This document shows positions 1-9,057 of a stretch of DNA of 25,068 bases, piece by piece. The DNA comes from Mesostigma viride (Eukaryota > Streptophyta > Mesostigmatophyceae > Mesostigmatales > Mesostigmataceae). Under the pieces are notes generated by a model that worked only from the letters and a program-made list of their open reading frames with translations, ran no database searches and was not told the DNA's origin. Made by a program: the position numbers and the translations under genes. How positions within the stretch are numbered: the stretch's first letter is position 1; the number at the start of each line of letters is the position of its first letter. The stretch spans positions 32,501-57,568 of the forward strand of contig RPFO01001340.1 in the NCBI GenBank assembly GCA_009746045.1. Direction: 5' to 3'.

Positions 1-677
1 TGACTGCTACCACTCTGCTGTATCCATTGGGAGAGTAGTAATCCACGACACCTGCCAAAGGCCCATCATGTCTGCTACTGGCTTGCAGGCTGACACTGAC
101 AGGAATGCTCCTGCCAGGCACTATGACGTATGCCATTAGAGCGCAAACGCTTATGCCAAAGTGGCAGTGCATGAGTGTGCTGGGCAGTATGGCAGGCGGG
201 CTGCCATGGGCTTAGCAAATCAGGCGTGTTGCTGGACAAATGCAGCACACACTGAGGACAAACAAGCCTGTTCAGCTAGGGAAACTGCCTTAAGCAATAA
301 TAGCATGTGAATTGACCCCAGCAATACAAAAAAGGCAAGAAGAGTCAGTAGTCCCCAAGGTGGGTGGGTGGACGGGGAGAGGTGAGTGGGTGCAGGAAGG
401 GCGGAGGGGTAGCAGAGGGGGGGCGGGGGGGGAGGGGAGAAAAAGGAGGCATTTCTAAATGGGCTTAAAGGGATGCAAGAGCACGATATGAGGACCCTCA
501 GTGGTGTATAACACCAGCGAAAATGGGGACAGCTTTCAATGGAAAATGGGGAGAGCCTTAAATCAGTCATGAGGAGACTCTTCAATAAAAATTCCAGCGA
601 GGCAGCAAACCTCAGTTGTGTGAAAAACACGAACATGTGCCATGGGCGCATAATGGCAGGGAGCTGGCACAACTTGC
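1..677 (-). other. Probable intron 1 of the GH3 gene (left part, runs off the window)
   Basis: No continuation of GH3 homology (such as a GFTRL-like block) is visible on the minus strand down to position 1, so this stretch is read as intron. It starts with GCAAGT on the minus strand at 677. It contains the purine-rich G tract at 361-443, which on the transcribed sense strand is a long C/T-rich tract. No acceptor can be assigned. Confidence 0.5.
361..443 (+). repeat. G-rich low-complexity tract with quadruplex-forming potential
   Basis: Runs of GGTGGGTGGGTGG followed by several G4-G7 runs separated by one to a few bases satisfy the simple G-quadruplex pattern on the plus strand. The tract lies inside the putative GH3 intron, so the transcript would carry the pyrimidine-rich complement. 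Confidence 0.55.
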
Positions 678-1103
678 CTTGCTGAATCTCCAAACGGCTC
701 CGCCCTCGTGGTCTACGGCAACCAGCAGCGGCCGAGGGCTGGCCAGCATCTTCAAGTGAGAGACTTTCTTGGCCACGTCGCTGACGTTTTTGGCTGTCTG
801 GAAATTGCGTGCGAATAGGATGCAGCCAGAGACGCCGCGTGCGATTAACTTGTTCCGGCCTTCCTCGTCCGACTCCAAGTAGCCTATAACGAAGAGCTTG
901 GCGGCCGCTGCATCCAACTCCGCCAATTCTGCTGGGACCATGATCACTTTTCTCGCCACTGGGCTCAATTGGATTTTCTGCCTCTTTTCTCGCTTCCGGA
1001 CTGGGCGGGCGCTGTTGCGAACGCGAGGCCAGGCGCGGGAGACGAGCCCAGCCAACCCAAGGAAAAACGCCCCGCGCAGAACAGCCCAGCTTGCCCCCCG
1101 CAT
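678..1103 (-). CDS. GH3 beta-N-acetylhexosaminidase (NagZ-like), first exon only
   Basis: Glycoside hydrolase family 3 enzymes of the NagZ type remove terminal beta-linked N-acetylglucosamine or related sugars. Seen: 142 codons in this exon. Residues about 65-142 follow the start of the GH3 N-terminal barrel: FVIGYL, then GVSGCILFARN (about 90-100), then LLVAVDHEGGAVWRF (about 126-140), which matches the family's PLLIAVDQEGGRVQRF block. The reading stays open only 21 codons past the putative donor and loses similarity, so the gene is split. The best donor is AAG|GCAAGT (intron from 677 downward), a GC-AG type site in phase 0. The first 38 residues have many Arg and no acidic residue, so they could be an organelle-targeting peptide; Met55 (ATG at 939-941) is an alternative start. 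Later exons, including the catalytic acid/base loop, are not visible and should lie beyond position 1. The family call is fairly sure; substrate and location are inferred. Confidence 0.72.
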
Positions 1104-1761
1104 AATTCGTCAGACAGCCCTGCAAAATGGAAGCCCAAAGAGTCCGCTAGCTCAAGCTAATGCAGAACCCCCGAGGAATTGGTACAAACTACCGCGACCC
1201 GAGTAACCACGCAACTTGTGGAGCTGTGGGGCGGTTGGGGGCGGTTCTGCCGCAGTAACCAGTAGGGCAAACACTGGCCTTTCTAGAGTTGCTAACAAAG
1301 ATTGCCCCGAAGCTCCATCTTCCATGTGTTACAGCTTCACATGTCATCTGCGGCAGGACAAAGGATGTGACAAGCCAAATAGTTTTGGGGGGCTTTGGCC
1401 TGCTACCATCAACGGGGCAAAACGGTGCAATCCAGCTGACGAGAAAACTTGAACGCCACGTGTCCCGGAGGCAGCCTACTTGCGCCATCTTGGCATGCGC
1501 CCCGTCGGCTAGCAACCAACACCGCTTAGGCGGTTACCAGTAGCCGAAGTCTTGTCATGGCCGCACGGCTGACGCGAACTCCTGCTGTGCCCGTGAATTT
1601 TCGCATGTACCAGCTTGAAGAGGTACAACATAGTTTAAAATTCGGGTAAAACCGCGGCTTCTTGCAAAGACACTGCAACTAAACGGCTGTTTGCTGCCTA
1701 TTGTGGCTTGTTGCCGGTATTTCCCCGTTTCCAGTGGGACTTGCAAGCATTGCGCGTCGTC
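1104..1761. promoter_or_regulatory. Shared intergenic region between two divergent host genes
   Basis: About 660 bp separate the GH3 start (minus strand, 1103) from the LLP-like start (plus strand, 1762). No other gene is supported here, so this interval must hold both promoters and 5' leaders if both gene models are right. No clear TATA box was seen, and no precise element is claimed. Confidence 0.4.
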
Positions 1762-2498
1762 ATGGGGAAAAGTATACGCGCTAAAAGGGAGAGACGGCTT
1801 AGGGCTGCAAAGCAGAAGATTGTAGAGCCATTGGAGGAGAAAAAGCTCGAGGGCATTTATGCCGCGCTTGCCAAGGCTGCTGCGGCACCGAAAATTCCCG
1901 TTTACAACAGCAAACCTCGCGGGCAAAACAACATGGGTAAGCGGCGTAAGACGCCCCCGGCGGCCCCGTTACATGCAGCCAATTCCAGTTAGTTAGCCCC
2001 GTCTTGTCTTTATGTTACATTCTTTTTATTACAGAGCAACGCTAACCACCGAAGGCCCCGGGCCAACGCCTTTCCGGGCTGCTGTTAAGGGGTTGCGGAC
2101 TTTGCGGCTTGCTGCAGAGTTTCCCGAAGTGTTAGCTTATGTGGCTGTATGAAGATCATATCGTGATTTGCCTGACCAGGGTGACAAAGGAAACTTTAAA
2201 ATTATATTTGTCGGTGTCGTTTAGAACTTAACTGCTAGACTGATTTTTCTTTCTTATTTCTTCCGTGGCATCTGCAGCTGTTGACGATGCGCCATCGGAA
2301 GCAAAAGCGAAGGGTGGAAGTTCCAAGGGCGATCAAGGCGACGCCATGGAGGTCGAGGTGGTGTCGACAAAGAGGGCGCGCGCCGATAATCCAGCCACCA
2401 GCCACCTGGGCGTCACCGGCGGGGTGAAGAAGAACAAAAAGAAGCTCACCAAGCGGGCCAAGAGCAAGAAGCACAAGAAGAATGCCTTGAACTTCTGA
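1762..2498 (+). CDS. LLP homolog / UPF0642 (DUF2423) small basic nuclear protein, two exons
   Basis: Family members are small, very basic nuclear/nucleolar proteins (human LLPH, yeast YBL028C) linked to ribosome biogenesis or chromatin association. Exon 1 is 1762-1936, exon 2 is 2278-2498; together 396 nt give 131 residues plus stop. Seen: the N-terminus MGKSIRAKRERRLRAAK matches the family signature MAKSLRSKxKRK, followed by a helical stretch and an APKIPV segment. Exon 2 carries an acidic linker and a Lys-rich C-tail with several KKxKK clusters, typical of the family. The start is the ATG at 1762, because the conserved N-terminus begins there. The donor is G|GTAAGC (after 1936) and the acceptor is TCTGCAG| (2277) behind a T-rich tract. 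Both are phase 1 and the joined codon is Ala, so the frames agree exactly. The gene looks intact and is divergent to the GH3 gene. Confidence 0.85.
1937..2277 (+). other. Intron of the LLP-like gene (GT-AG, phase 1)
   Basis: Starts with GTAAGC and ends with a pyrimidine-rich tract and TCTGCAG. Its length of 341 bp and its phase join the two conserved coding blocks into one frame. Confidence 0.8.
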
Positions 2499-3943
2499 GA
2501 TCCCTTTGCCAGATCCATTTGACAGGCGTAGCGTTTTTCATACTTTATTTAAGTGTAGCAAGTATCCCACAGTCAGGACGGCACGTCGGCGGAAGTTGCA
2601 TCAGGCATGCTGGGGTGATGAAGTTTTCTCCCCGCGGCAGCGATCAGTGTGTTGGCGCTGTGTGGTTGGCGTTACCTCAGCACGAGGGAAACAACCAGGT
2701 GCACTGGATTCCTATCATAATGACAAGTGGCAGTGCTCTTTGCAGGGCGACGATGGAATGATAATGATGCTGCAAGGGCAGTGTGAGGGCACCGAGGACA
2801 TAGCAAGAACGTTGAGAAACCGCTGCAAGAACGCGAATCAAGTTATAAGCCAGCTTGAACCTTACACGTTATGGACGCATTCGCTGGAGGCCTCAGCATA
2901 TCTGCTGCCCTTCAAGGGGCAGATAGGAAAGGTGTTCTAAGAAACTGCAGGTTGCATGCACCTGGAAGGCGTCATGCGACCATTGTAGTTGCGGAGGCAT
3001 GGGAGCAAGTGAGGCAGTTGTCGCATTTGGTCTACTGTTTCCGAGGTCTATACTTCGCGGCAGTCCTCAATTGCGCAATTGCCCAGCAAGCTGTGCGCAC
3101 ATGTTTGTTTAATCTGCATTGAGGAACATCATTTCAACGTTGGCCAATAGTTGAAATCTTTAGCTCATGTTTCTTACTTGTTCTTGATCCTTCTGAATGA
3201 CATTGGGAGGCACAAAGCAAACGTCGATATAGCTCACCTGGCATTATGAGACGCGCACTGACCTTGAGTTGCCACCTGTGCATGTTGCATAAGTTATTGC
3301 ATCAGTAAGTTAATGAATGCTAGCTCCATGGCTCCCCGATGGGACTGCCTGAAATTGTAGTATACATTGACTAATTAAATAGCAATATTTGCACATATAT
3401 TGGTCTATTGGTCAGCGCGGACCTGGACATCGTATTGGTGCCAACGCCTTTCGAACGGTAGCGATTACCCGGGCTATGGCTGACATCTTGCTCCGCCGCA
3501 CACGAGCTGACGTTGCAGCGCAGCACGGTTATTAGGCTGTTTTACTTCATTCCGCGGGGTGGATCGAGTGTCACATGCCGGCTGTACTTGTTTTGCCGTG
3601 GTACCTCTTGTTAAACAGTAGCGTTGGCTTTGTTTATTTTTACGTGGGTGCCTTTACTCTCATGTACCTAGTTATATTTTTTAACATATATTGGTCAACT
3701 ATCGGTATACTAGCCACGAGCCACGAGCGGACATGGCTGACGGCGGAGCTCAGAACTTTCGTGTTTGAGCCCCAAATGCAGTCAGATCACTTGGAACCAA
3801 TGCGTCTTTTCTAGGCGCATCTGCTACTATCATCGGTTACAGCTGTAACGCAGTATTGTGACAAGCCTGCATGCAGCTGTTACGCAAAGCACCACGGCTC
3901 GTGAATATCACAATCGCTTCGTCTTTCCAAGACGCACCACTGA
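2499..3943. other. Gene-free stretch downstream of the LLP-like gene
   Basis: This presumably starts with the 3' UTR of the LLP-like gene. The open frames at 2506-2940, 2871-3122 and 3575-3814 show no recognisable domain, no family-like composition and no splice context, so none is called. The last part may be the degraded 5' region of the LINE that follows. Confidence 0.4.
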
Positions 3944-5122
3944 TATAATTTTCCGAAGCTAGTACGCAATATACGGCGAGCAAATGCTCCTCCGCGCAAG
4001 GCAGCCTGGCGGCTGCGCTCGGCCCTGCAAATACGTCTGCAGCTCCGGCTGCAGCTTCGCCCACCGGCCCTGAAGGCAGCGGCGCCACTAGCCAAGCTCT
4101 AGTGGTCGCCCAGCCCCCCGGGCTCACCTCGCCCGCAGCGTCGCCTGAGCCCAAGCGCAGTCGTCCTGCCTAGCCAAGCTGGGACGAGCTCGACTTTGAC
4201 GCCAGCCAGCCCGGCTTTTTCGACAAGCTCAACGAAGACCGCATCCTTAGCTACGTGTTCTGGGGATCACACGCCTGAGTCGCTTATCGAACTGTGCAAA
4301 CTGCTCTTCCACCAGGGTCGCCTCGTCGATTCCTCCCTTCGAAAGCGCCCATACGAATTTACATCTTCACCGCCCCCGCCCCAGGCTGCAGACATACGCC
4401 CTCTTCTCCCTCCTTGGACGCTCCATTGGGGAGCTCTGGCCCCCCAAGCCCATCACCACCACCTTGACCGAATCCTCCATCCGCGCTCCCTTCTTCAGGA
4501 GGCCCTCGCGCAGCACGTGGCCCCCATCGCTGCAGATGTGGCGGCCATGGGCAGCACGCTGGCTGCCGAGCTTCCCCTCCTCTCCACCATCTCGATCCAC
4601 CACCACCTCCACCCTCCTCGCCTCCTCCACCGCCACCACCCCCGGACCTCCGACTCCATCACCGCCCAGCTCCGCGACATCGACCAGCGCCTCAAGGACA
4701 ACGCCATCGCCATTGAGGTCCTGCAAAACACCGCAGGCCTCACCGCCCAGGCGGTGAAGGACATTGCCGCCAAGCCAGCCCCCGCTGGCCTGGCCGGCGA
4801 TGCTCCTCCCATCACGACCTGGGCGGACATGCTTAAGCAGCACACCACCTCTACCACCTCTGCCGTCGCAGCCCAGGATCCAGCAGCAGAAGCTCGACCT
4901 CCGCGAGGAGGCCGAGCTTGCCAAGCGCAGCCTCAACGTCATACTCAAGAACTTCGACATGGAGGAAGGTGAGAATTCCGAGAAGCTTGCACGTGCGTTT
5001 GAGAGCAAAATCCTTGATCGCATGGGCCTTCTTGGTGAGATTACATGTAAGCTGGTCCGGCCCACCGCCTTCCCTGCGCGCGTGGTAAGGCAGGGGCGCC
5101 CCCGCTTAATTCTCATATTTAA

Positions 5123-5136
5123 CCCCTAAATGGTCT
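5123..5136 (+). repeat. Left terminal inverted repeat of the piggyBac-like element
   Basis: CCCCTAAATGGTCT, a perfect 14-bp match to the reverse complement of 6798-6811. It abuts TTAA at 5119-5122. Confidence 0.88.
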
Positions 5137-5146
5137 GAGATCCTGC

Positions 5147-5160
5147 CGATAAATCGGCTG
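5147..5160. repeat. Left subterminal palindrome GCCGAT-AA-ATCGGC
   Basis: A perfect 6-bp inverted repeat with a 2-bp centre about 25 bp inside the left end. The right end carries GCCGAT-GC-ATCGGC about 40 bp inside its own end. Matching subterminal palindromes at both ends of a transposon are plausible transposase-binding or structural sites; that role is inferred. Confidence 0.6.
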
Positions 5161-6750
5161 GATCTTCACAATTTTGCAAACCAGATGCCATCCAACCTAC
5201 CCATATACAATGGCCGTCCTTGGGGGCCAAGCATGTCCATGAGTTGCCCTTCGGGTTGGTATATCACAACCTCACATATATGCAGGGTAGGCCATGTTTA
5301 ACTGCCGTCAAAGTCAGGGGGGTCAAGACGCGCGTTTTCATTTTTGGTAGAATGTGCATTTTGAATTATGTTATAAGACCTAGGCACCTACCACTTCAGG
5401 GATGATAAACAATTAGTTGCTGAACAGTTTGAGCCATTGGGGTCATCATTTGGGTGGGTATACCAGCAGTTGCACCCAGTACAGCCCATAGGGGTACCGT
5501 TGGTAAAAAGCAACCAAGGGAGTAGGGGTGGGCATACTACCTCCTAATATGGCCACCAACCATGCCAAACAATACATTTCCCTTCCACAATGATGGGGAA
5601 ACATAACTGCATCATCACACTGCCCTTACATGGCACCTATGTGCAGGTGCCACCTTGTCCATGCACGTAGGTAACGTGGTACGGACACCCTACGCAAGGC
5701 ATGCATTCTAGGAGGCAGCCACCAACAAACTAGTGGTGTTGAGCCTATTTCAGCCTGCCCTAGCAAGGATAAACTAGGCCTAAGCTGCTATAGCTTGCCA
5801 GGTGATGGCCAGCACACCTGGTGGCACATGCTGTCAATGGGAAGCTTTTACTCACCAGTTACGTGCTTGATGATGCCACAGAGACCAGCCAACTGCCTCA
5901 CACTCATGCAATATGTGTATGGGAAATGTATAACAAACATATATGGAGGTATTCAAACCCATACAGCCTCTAAAACTTATCACCATCACCCTGTGGCAGG
6001 TCAACTGACTGAGGGAAGCATCTTAGAAGGGTGTTTTAGAAAGGGGCCAGGCCAGGGTCAAGAAAGAGCATGAATAGTGCAAAAAGAATGTGCTACACAA
6101 GCTAGAACGTATATATAAACGTCAAACATCGATAGGAAAACGATGATTAAGCTTTGCCAGGCATGGATGGCGTTACCTTGGCCCAGGCGGTGGCCGCAAA
6201 ATGGCGCATTTCGGCACACCAAAGTTGTGCAGCATGGTCGCTGGATTCGGCGATTTCTGGCCACCCTTGCACGTTTACGACTACTATGTATCATAAAAAG
6301 TACAAAGAAACCGATATATCCTTTAAAATACGCCGGAAAGGTATTGCTGTCAACGTTTCTATCGTCCGGCCTGATCGCAGTTTTTTCCAGCAAGAAAGCT
6401 GCCGACACCTATCAAATGGCATTCCCGCGAACCAAAAATTGGCCTGTATGATCTTTAGGTCGTATAAAATCAATACCCTAAGTTTGGCCAGAAATATCGA
6501 ACGCAAACGTAAATGCCATGCGTGGGCGCAAGCCGCCATGGCCAGGTCGTCGTTTTCCGGAATGCACGTTGTACGTGAAAAAGTACCCTGACCCCTTGTA
6601 CTTTGACCGGCCAGAACACCTCTATAACTTTGTCAAAAGTATGCAAACCCTAGTACCATGCTGTGAAGAATTTTATAAACTTTCGATCTTCTCAGCTAAA
6701 CTTTTCCTAATTCTCAATAGATTTCGCGGCATCTGGTCCCCCGAGAAGGG

Positions 6751-6764
6751 GCCGATGCATCGGC
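6751..6764. repeat. Right subterminal palindrome GCCGAT-GC-ATCGGC
   Basis: A perfect palindrome near the right end of the piggyBac-like element, partner of the one near the left end; both are followed by TGGA on the plus strand. Confidence 0.6.
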
Positions 6765-6797
6765 TGGAACTCGATTTTTGGCGGAAAATCGGCAGCA

Positions 6798-6811
6798 AGA
6801 CCATTTAGGGG
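6798..6811 (-). repeat. Right terminal inverted repeat of the piggyBac-like element
   Basis: AGACCATTTAGGGG, the perfect inverse of the left end, directly followed by TTAA at 6812-6815. Confidence 0.88.
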
Positions 6812-7019
6812 TTAAGAGCCCAGCAGACAAGATTTCGTTTCTCAGACGCCACAAGCGGCTCGAGAACACTCCCTTCACCGTGGACGACGACTTGACCCTG
6901 GCGCAGCAACAACGGCGACGGGAGCTATGGCCGACCTATACCTCCAGCTCCGGCAGACCAAGGCAGGACAGCCGGTGTACTGGAAGGGGGCGGCCATCTA
7001 CGTCGGCCACAAGCCCTGA

Positions 7020-7245
7020 CACGCGACCCCGTTGACCACCGCGGTCGATCCCAGCGACTCCAGACGCCCCAGCCTAGGGGAATACAGCAGTAGTAGTGTA
7101 GAATAGTTAGACAGTGGCCTTGTCAGTACATGCACGCCTACTACAGGCACTATATACCAGCTGACCATGAACATTAATTAGTCATGTATGTACATGTGTG
7201 CCCATGACGCGCCACAAACCAGATGATGCCTAGCTTTATTATTTA
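7020..7245. other. Short gap between the LINE relic and the foldback element
   Basis: Nothing recognisable; possibly the remaining 3' part of the LINE after ORF1. No reverse transcriptase coding is seen. Confidence 0.4.
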
Positions 7246-7382
7246 TAGTTATGTTGTGACTACGCAGAGAGCCGCTCTCTGCTGAGAAGCTATAGGACTT
7301 AGCTTAGCTTTTGTCTAGCCATGTTGATGATCTTCCCTCCCCATGCATGACAGGCTCCCCCTTAATTAGCTGGGCATAGCTT

Positions 7383-7675
7383 GGACACGTGTGTAGTACT
7401 CCTACACACACAGATCTCGAATGATTTATCTAGTGCAAAATCCGAATGGCTTGCATCACTCCCCGGAAAGGAGAACTTTTGCGGTTGGACTGTAGGTGTC
7501 AGCTGGCGATGCCTTAGGATCCGAGAAGACGTCCGTCCTATAGTCAGCAAAAGTTGGTGCGAGAGGTCCCCAGTTCGATTCCGGCCTGGATTCATTTGCA
7601 TATCGCGTTTTCCGCGGACCGGCACTGAACGCAAATGTTTTTCACCTTTGCGGCGTGCCAAATCAGAAAATCATA
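7383..7675 (+). mobile_element. Short interspersed element, copy 1 (truncated), with 7-bp target duplication
   Basis: The 293-bp body is flanked by ATAGCTT at 7376-7382 and 7676-7682. The empty site is preserved in the right arm of the surrounding foldback element, where GGGCATAGCTT runs straight into GATAGATCATG. The body contains AGTTCGATTCC (B-box-like, 10 of 11 to GGTTCGANTCC) inside a tRNA-like GCGAGAGGTCCCC context, plus a weaker A-box-like TGGCGATGCC about 65 bp upstream, suggesting tRNA ancestry. Compared with copy 2 it lacks about 28 bp at the end upstream of the B box. Unlike classic SINEs, about 100 bp precede the tRNA-like part, so the class is uncertain. Confidence 0.7.
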
Positions 7676-7854
7676 ATAGCTTAATTGATAGATCATGCAT
7701 GGGGGTACGTGCAGGTGCCATGGTGCACCTCGAGCAAGTACGTGTCGTTTACATTCCCACCCTTGCATGAAGTATAGCTTAGAATGTATTAAAAGCCATA
7801 TGCCCCTTCTCTGGGATATGTGCTACATTTACTCCCAACGGAGTTATGTTCCAA

Positions 7855-7872
7855 ATTAATTAATTAATTAAT
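7855..7872. repeat. (TTAA)n microsatellite, left arm
   Basis: Four to five TTAA/AATT units at the inner end of the left arm; the matching right-arm tract at 8720-8753 is longer and interrupted. Confidence 0.7.
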
Positions 7873-7991
7873 CGGTAAACTATATCAATGAGACAACAGG
7901 CCAGCCGGCGCACGCACAGGCCGCCTGTTAGGGATGGGGAAATAGATGGTACGTATTTCAGCTGAGGTCGAAATACTGACCATTATATAAT

Positions 7992-8305
7992 CTGATCAGA
8001 CACTCCGCAAAGGTGAAAACCTTTGCGTTCAGTGCCGGGCCGCGGAAAACGCGGAAAACGCGATCTACAAATGAATCCGACCTGAATCGAACTGGGGACC
8101 TCTCGCACCAAATTTTGCTGACAATAGGACGGACGTCTCCGGTTACCATGGCATCGCCAACTTACACCTACAGTCATCCGCAAAATTTCTCCTGTCCGGG
8201 GAGTGATGCAAGCCTTTCGGATTTGGTACTAGATAAATCACTCGAGATCTGTGTGTAGGAGTACTACACACGTGTCTGCACGCGAGACTTGTTCAGTCTC
8301 GCACC
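7992..8305 (-). mobile_element. Short interspersed element, copy 2 (longer), with 9-bp target duplication
   Basis: The 314-bp body is highly similar to the reverse complement of 7383-7675 and is flanked by TTATATAAT at 7983-7991 and 8306-8314. It contains two strong hairpins: CGCAAAGGT/ACCTTTGCG (8006-8014 with 8019-8027, 4-nt loop) and GCGAGACT/AGTCTCGC (8282-8289 with 8295-8302, 5-nt loop). The second hairpin lies in the end missing from copy 1. The different target duplications show two independent insertions rather than one inverted duplication. Confidence 0.7.
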
Positions 8306-8719
8306 TTATATAATGCAGTATATACTACCAGTATCAAGGAGACAACCAGCGCAGGAAATCGGGAGAATCCGGACCAATTGGTAGCTCGAGCCTGCCCTTA
8401 TCTTGTCCGCGTGTTCGAGTATATGCATGCACTGGTCAGTATCTGGGCTATTTTGATACCGAAATGACGTACCCCTAGCTGCATCCCCGAAACATGCATG
8501 CACCCATATGCAGCCCACTAGATTCATACATTCTCTACCCAGGCCATCTTGGCCAACTTATATTCAGTGAGCCGACAGTACGAGTTCCGTCAGTTATTCA
8601 TAGCCAACTGGGCCAACTGGGCCAAGTGCCAACCAGTTGGTCATAAGTCGATCATCATGAGTGGCCAGCTCGGGAAGGCCGGCTGCCGGTCACCCCCGTG
8701 ATGATCCACGTCCACAGCA

Positions 8720-8753
8720 TATTAATTAATTAATTAATTAAATTAATTAATTA
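8720..8753. repeat. (TTAA)n microsatellite, right arm
   Basis: About eight TTAA/AATT units with one irregular step; counterpart of 7855-7872 in the inverted repeat. Confidence 0.7.
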
Positions 8754-9057
8754 GAAACATAACTCCGTTGTCTCTTTGATAACTCCGTTGGGAGTATCTG
8801 TTGTAGCACATAGCCCAGAGAAGGGGCATATGGCCTATAGTACATTCTAAGCTTCTAATTCCTGCAAGGGTGGGAATGTAAACAACACTTGCTCTAGGTG
8901 CCCCAGGACACCTGCAGCCCCATGATCTATCAAGCTATGCCCAGCTAAGGGGGCGGAGCCTGTCATGCATGGGGAGGGAAGATCAACATGGCTATACAAG
9001 AGCTAGGGCATGGCTTCTCAGCAGAGAGTGACTCCCTGCATGGGCACTGCATAATTA

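Larger units (their letters stand above)
5123..6811. mobile_element. Non-autonomous piggyBac-like DNA transposon inserted in LINE ORF1
   Basis: Seen: the element starts CCCCTAAATGGTCT and ends with its exact reverse complement AGACCATTTAGGGG, and it is flanked on both sides by TTAA (5119-5122 and 6812-6815). Similarity between ends continues imperfectly with a GCCGAT block. Removing the element plus one TTAA joins ILIF to KSPADKISFLRR in one frame of the interrupted ORF1, which independently confirms both borders. Known of the family: piggyBac elements target TTAA, duplicate it, and have short TIRs that begin with CCC. No transposase domain is visible; the longest internal frame (6154-6591, 145 codons) has no recognisable features. 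It therefore looks like an internally derived, non-autonomous copy needing a transposase from elsewhere. The superfamily call rests on TSD and TIR only. Confidence 0.85.
3944..7019 (+). pseudogene. Degraded LINE (L1-like) ORF1 gag-type protein, split by a DNA transposon
   Basis: ORF1 proteins of L1-like LINEs bind RNA as trimers (coiled coil, RRM-like domain, C-terminal domain). Seen in order across changing frames: an Ala/Pro-rich N-part (about 3985-4170) with an in-frame TAG at 4171; WDELDFDASQPGFFDKLNED (to about 4278, TGA); a helical stretch around 4680-4850 (LRDIDQRLKDNAIAIEVLQN); an RRM-like part at 4890-5122 (ELAKRSLNVILKNFDMEEGE ... GRPRLILIF); and a C-terminal part at 6812-7019 (DKISFLRRHKRLENTPF, LTLAQQQRRREL, then after a 1-nt shift LYLQLRQTK ... 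VYWKGAAIYVG, TGA 7017-7019). The pattern of a PRxILIxF strand, then DKxxFLRRHKxL, then DLTxxQQxRRREL fits plant/algal LINE ORF1. At least three frame changes and two stops show it is dead. No reverse transcriptase follows, so ORF2 is missing. The 5123-6811 gap is the inserted element. Confidence 0.68.
7246..9057. mobile_element. Long-inverted-repeat (foldback or long-TIR MULE-like) element, non-autonomous
   Basis: The left arm (7246-7382 plus 7683-7872) matches the right arm (8719-9057) in inverted orientation over about 310 bp, by eye at roughly 80-90% identity. Shared blocks include CTCTCTGCTGAGAAGC, the CTTCCCTCCCCATGCATGAC segment, TTTACATTCCCACCCTTGCA, CATATGCCCCTTCTCTGGG, CTCCCAACGGAGTTATGTT and a (TTAA)n tract. 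The left arm is interrupted by an inserted short element (7383-7675) that is absent from the same place in the right arm. The core (about 7873-8718) has no transposase and holds a second, inverted copy of that short element. No convincing target duplication was found at the outer ends, so superfamily is open. The structure itself is seen directly. Confidence 0.72.

Noticed and set aside
2506-3122. Possible small genes downstream of the LLP-like gene
   Set aside because: No recognisable motif, conserved composition or splice signals; length is within what is expected by chance.
3575-3814. 79-codon frame with hydrophobic stretches (possible membrane protein)
   Set aside because: Hydrophobicity follows from T-rich sequence. 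No start context or homology, and it lies just before a transposon relic.
4367-5116. 249-codon minus-strand frame, Arg/Gly-rich
   Set aside because: Antisense of the LINE ORF1 relic. The plus strand carries the coiled-coil and RRM-like segments that fit a family.
6143-6808. Transposase fragment inside the piggyBac-like element
   Set aside because: Overlapping short frames show none of the expected catalytic Asp-containing blocks or Cys-rich tail of piggyBac transposases.
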